The position numbers and the translations under genes were made by a program. Of a stretch of DNA of 64,000 nt, positions 62,749-64,000 are shown in pieces; position 1 is the first letter of the stretch; the number at the start of each line of letters is the position of its first letter. The stretch covers positions 124,001 through 188,000 of the forward strand of contig OZ257144.1 in NCBI GenBank assembly GCA_965279205.1, read 5' to 3'. The notes under the pieces were generated by a model that saw only the letters and a program-made list of their open reading frames with translations, ran no database searches and was not told where the DNA came from. This DNA is from UBA7672 sp965279205 (GTDB lineage: Bacteria > Pseudomonadota > Alphaproteobacteria > Caulobacterales > Hyphomonadaceae).

Positions 62749-62861
62749 TCCCCCTTGTGGGGAGGGGTGCAGGGGTGGGGGGGCGGATTGGCGTGCGAGA
62801 TGACGATAGGACTTACCGTCCTGCAGCCCCCCACACCCTACCCTCTCCCCACAAGGGGGAG
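62749..62861. repeat. Inverted repeat between hslU and the membrane gene
   Basis: CTCCCCCTTGTGGGGAG at the left and its exact 17-base reverse complement at the right. A second complementary layer (GTGCAGGGGTGGGG / CCCCCCACACCC) lies inside. Each arm is also a hairpin. A repeat-element form; it separates hslU from the next gene. Confidence 0.8.
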
Positions 62862-62907
62862 AGGGAGTGAGGACCAGCAATCGCCGGCGTCTGACGTTGG
62901 CGGGTTG

Positions 62908-64000
62908 CTATGCCGGTTCTGGCGGGAAGATGCGGCCCAGCGTTCCTTCCTGCGGGAACACCTTGAGGATCGCCCGGCGGGCCGTGCGCCAGCCGCCGCC
63001 GAGGAGGACGATGGCGCCGCCGACGATAAGCGCCGTCAGCATCAGGCTGTTAAGGCCGCTCCAGCCCGAACCGTTGACCAGCACCCACAGGGCGTAGGTG
63101 AAGGAGATCAGGCCGGAAACGATCAGCGCCCGGCGGTTTAGCGCCAAGGACATGAGGCCGAAGGCGATCAGCACGACGAGCATCACCGTGGCGTCCGCGG
63201 TCGACGCCTCCTCGAAGCCCGATCCGAGCACCAGCCCGCGGACGCCGAAGATGATCTGCGGGGCTGCGGCCATGTGGAGCCAGAAGGCGTGGTCGGCGTT
63301 GCGCGTGGTGCGCGTCGGGTCACGCATGTCGAAGGCGACGGCGAAGATCAGCGTGGCGATGCCGATGCCGAGCATGGCTGCGCCACTGAACAGCTCGTTT
63401 GCCCCGCCGAGCTGGGCGACGGCCGTGTAGAACAGGCCGGCGATGGAGCCCGCAAGCAGGAACAGCGAGAACGGAAGGCGGAAGCGCCAGAAGATCGCGG
63501 CGGCGGCAAGGGCTGCAGCAGCGAAGCCGGAATAGCTGACGCCGGCGAGGATGCTCCACGGGTCGAAGTCGCGGTCGACGCGCGTTGCGGTCTGGATCGG
63601 ATCGAGGAACCAGCTTGCGAGACCTGCAGCGACAATGGCCGAGGCCCAGACGATCGCGACGCTGAGCGCCATCGACGGCAAGAGCAGGCGACGCTTGCCG
63701 CAGAAGTATTCCGCAAGCAGCCAGGCGCCCACGATCACCGGGATCGGCGAGAGGATGATGGCGAAGCGGATCCGGTTGGTCAGCCCGTTCGCGTCCTCGA
63801 TCGTCTCCGGATAGAACGGACCCGACAGGCCCAGCATGTTGATGACCGAGATGGCCGAGAGAAAGCCCAGCCCCGTCATCAACACGACGATGCCGATGGT
63901 GAGGAAGACGTCGTTGAAGTTCGAGAGGAAGCGCAGGTTTTCCGGATCGAGCATGCGCTCGGGGTCGTTGCGGGCCTTGAGGAAGGCTTCGAGGCGCTTT
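62908..64000 (-). CDS. Multi-pass membrane protein, cut by the window edge
   Basis: At least 363 residues with about ten hydrophobic segments. An ATG 46 bases from the edge could be a start, but the frame continues open and in the same charged style beyond it (KRLEAFLKARNDPERMLDPENL), so the true N-terminus lies outside the window. The visible part alternates hydrophobic helices with short loops and ends in a basic tail. Family not recognised. Confidence 0.78.
   Translation of the reverse strand, partial: KRLEAFLKARNDPERMLDPENLRFLSNFNDVFLTIGIVVLMTGLGFLSAISVINMLGLSGPFYPETIEDANGLTNRIRFAIILSPIPVIVGAWLLAEYFCGKRRLLLPSMALSVAIVWASAIVAAGLASWFLDPIQTATRVDRDFDPWSILAGVSYSGFAAAALAAAAIFWRFRLPFSLFLLAGSIAGLFYTAVAQLGGANELFSGAAMLGIGIATLIFAVAFDMRDPTRTTRNADHAFWLHMAAAPQIIFGVRGLVLGSGFEEASTADATVMLVVLIAFGLMSLALNRRALIVSGLISFTYALWVLVNGSGWSGLNSLMLTALIVGGAIVLLGGGWRTARRAILKVFPQEGTLGRIFPPEPA

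Overview
The window is one continuous stretch of chromosome from a GC-rich alphaproteobacterium. The best fit is Caulobacterales, near the Hyphomonadaceae. Support for this comes from a perfect CtrA box (TTAA-N7-TTAA) in front of a DUF1217 flagellar-type gene, from the gene neighbourhoods (glnD-murJ-trpS; rsmI-yraN-gshB beside an LppC-type lipoprotein; rph/hrcA-grpE; dnaK-dnaJ), and from mobile-looking REP-type hairpins between genes. I see no rRNA, tRNA, prophage, insertion sequence or CRISPR array. Most of the window is core housekeeping DNA. The unusual parts are small and lie between or beside the core genes.

Layout. 0-8 kb: an edge-cut gene, then a leftward run glnD-murJ-trpS-PCuAC lipoprotein, and a rightward pnuC-nadR pair for NAD precursor uptake and activation. 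8-11.3 kb: two tandem 41-44 residue membrane peptides behind a textbook sigma-54 promoter, then mutS. 11.4-18.8 kb: maeB, an ampG transporter translationally coupled to a soluble hybrid histidine kinase, and comM. 19-25 kb: gshB, a BON lipoprotein, yraN, rsmI, an LppC-type lipoprotein and hemW. 25-28.7 kb: a response regulator and two tandem paralogous membrane histidine kinases, lying between hemW and rdgB. 29.6-33.9 kb: small regulators (DUF2975/XRE pair, membrane-bound AraC), an UrcA-like secreted protein, a NUDIX hydrolase and an internally duplicated secreted protein. 33.9-36.5 kb: rph, hrcA, grpE. 36.5-43.4 kb: methyltransferase-like membrane protein, TetR with an operator facing a carotenoid oxygenase, DUF2061, an MBOAT/SGNH O-acylation pair and a polysaccharide deacetylase. 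43.5-46.8 kb: DUF1217, AlkB and small unknowns. 47-50.3 kb: dnaK-dnaJ. 50.3-58.4 kb: dapB, an amidase with a lysine-rich tail, glyoxalase, DUF2244, nth, ATP-grasp and adenosine kinase genes. 58.4-64 kb: a DsbA-fold isomerase, an SDR/HxlR pair, a 680-base structured non-coding region, hslU and an edge-cut membrane protein.

How the genes work together. The protein quality-control genes (hrcA-grpE, dnaK-dnaJ, hslU) are spread over 28 kb. Candidate RpoH-type promoters precede hrcA and dnaK, and no CIRCE element is visible at either. Envelope genes (murJ, ampG, LppC, BON lipoprotein, MBOAT/SGNH, deacetylase) and DNA/RNA maintenance genes (mutS, nth, alkB, rdgB, rph, yraN, comM) make up much of the rest.

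The signals I would follow first are the sigma-54-driven tandem micro-membrane proteins (about 8.04-8.45 kb), the structured non-coding region with mutually exclusive hairpins (about 60.7-61.1 kb), and the duplicated kinase module (25-28.7 kb). All calls come from reading the sequence by eye; no database search was run.
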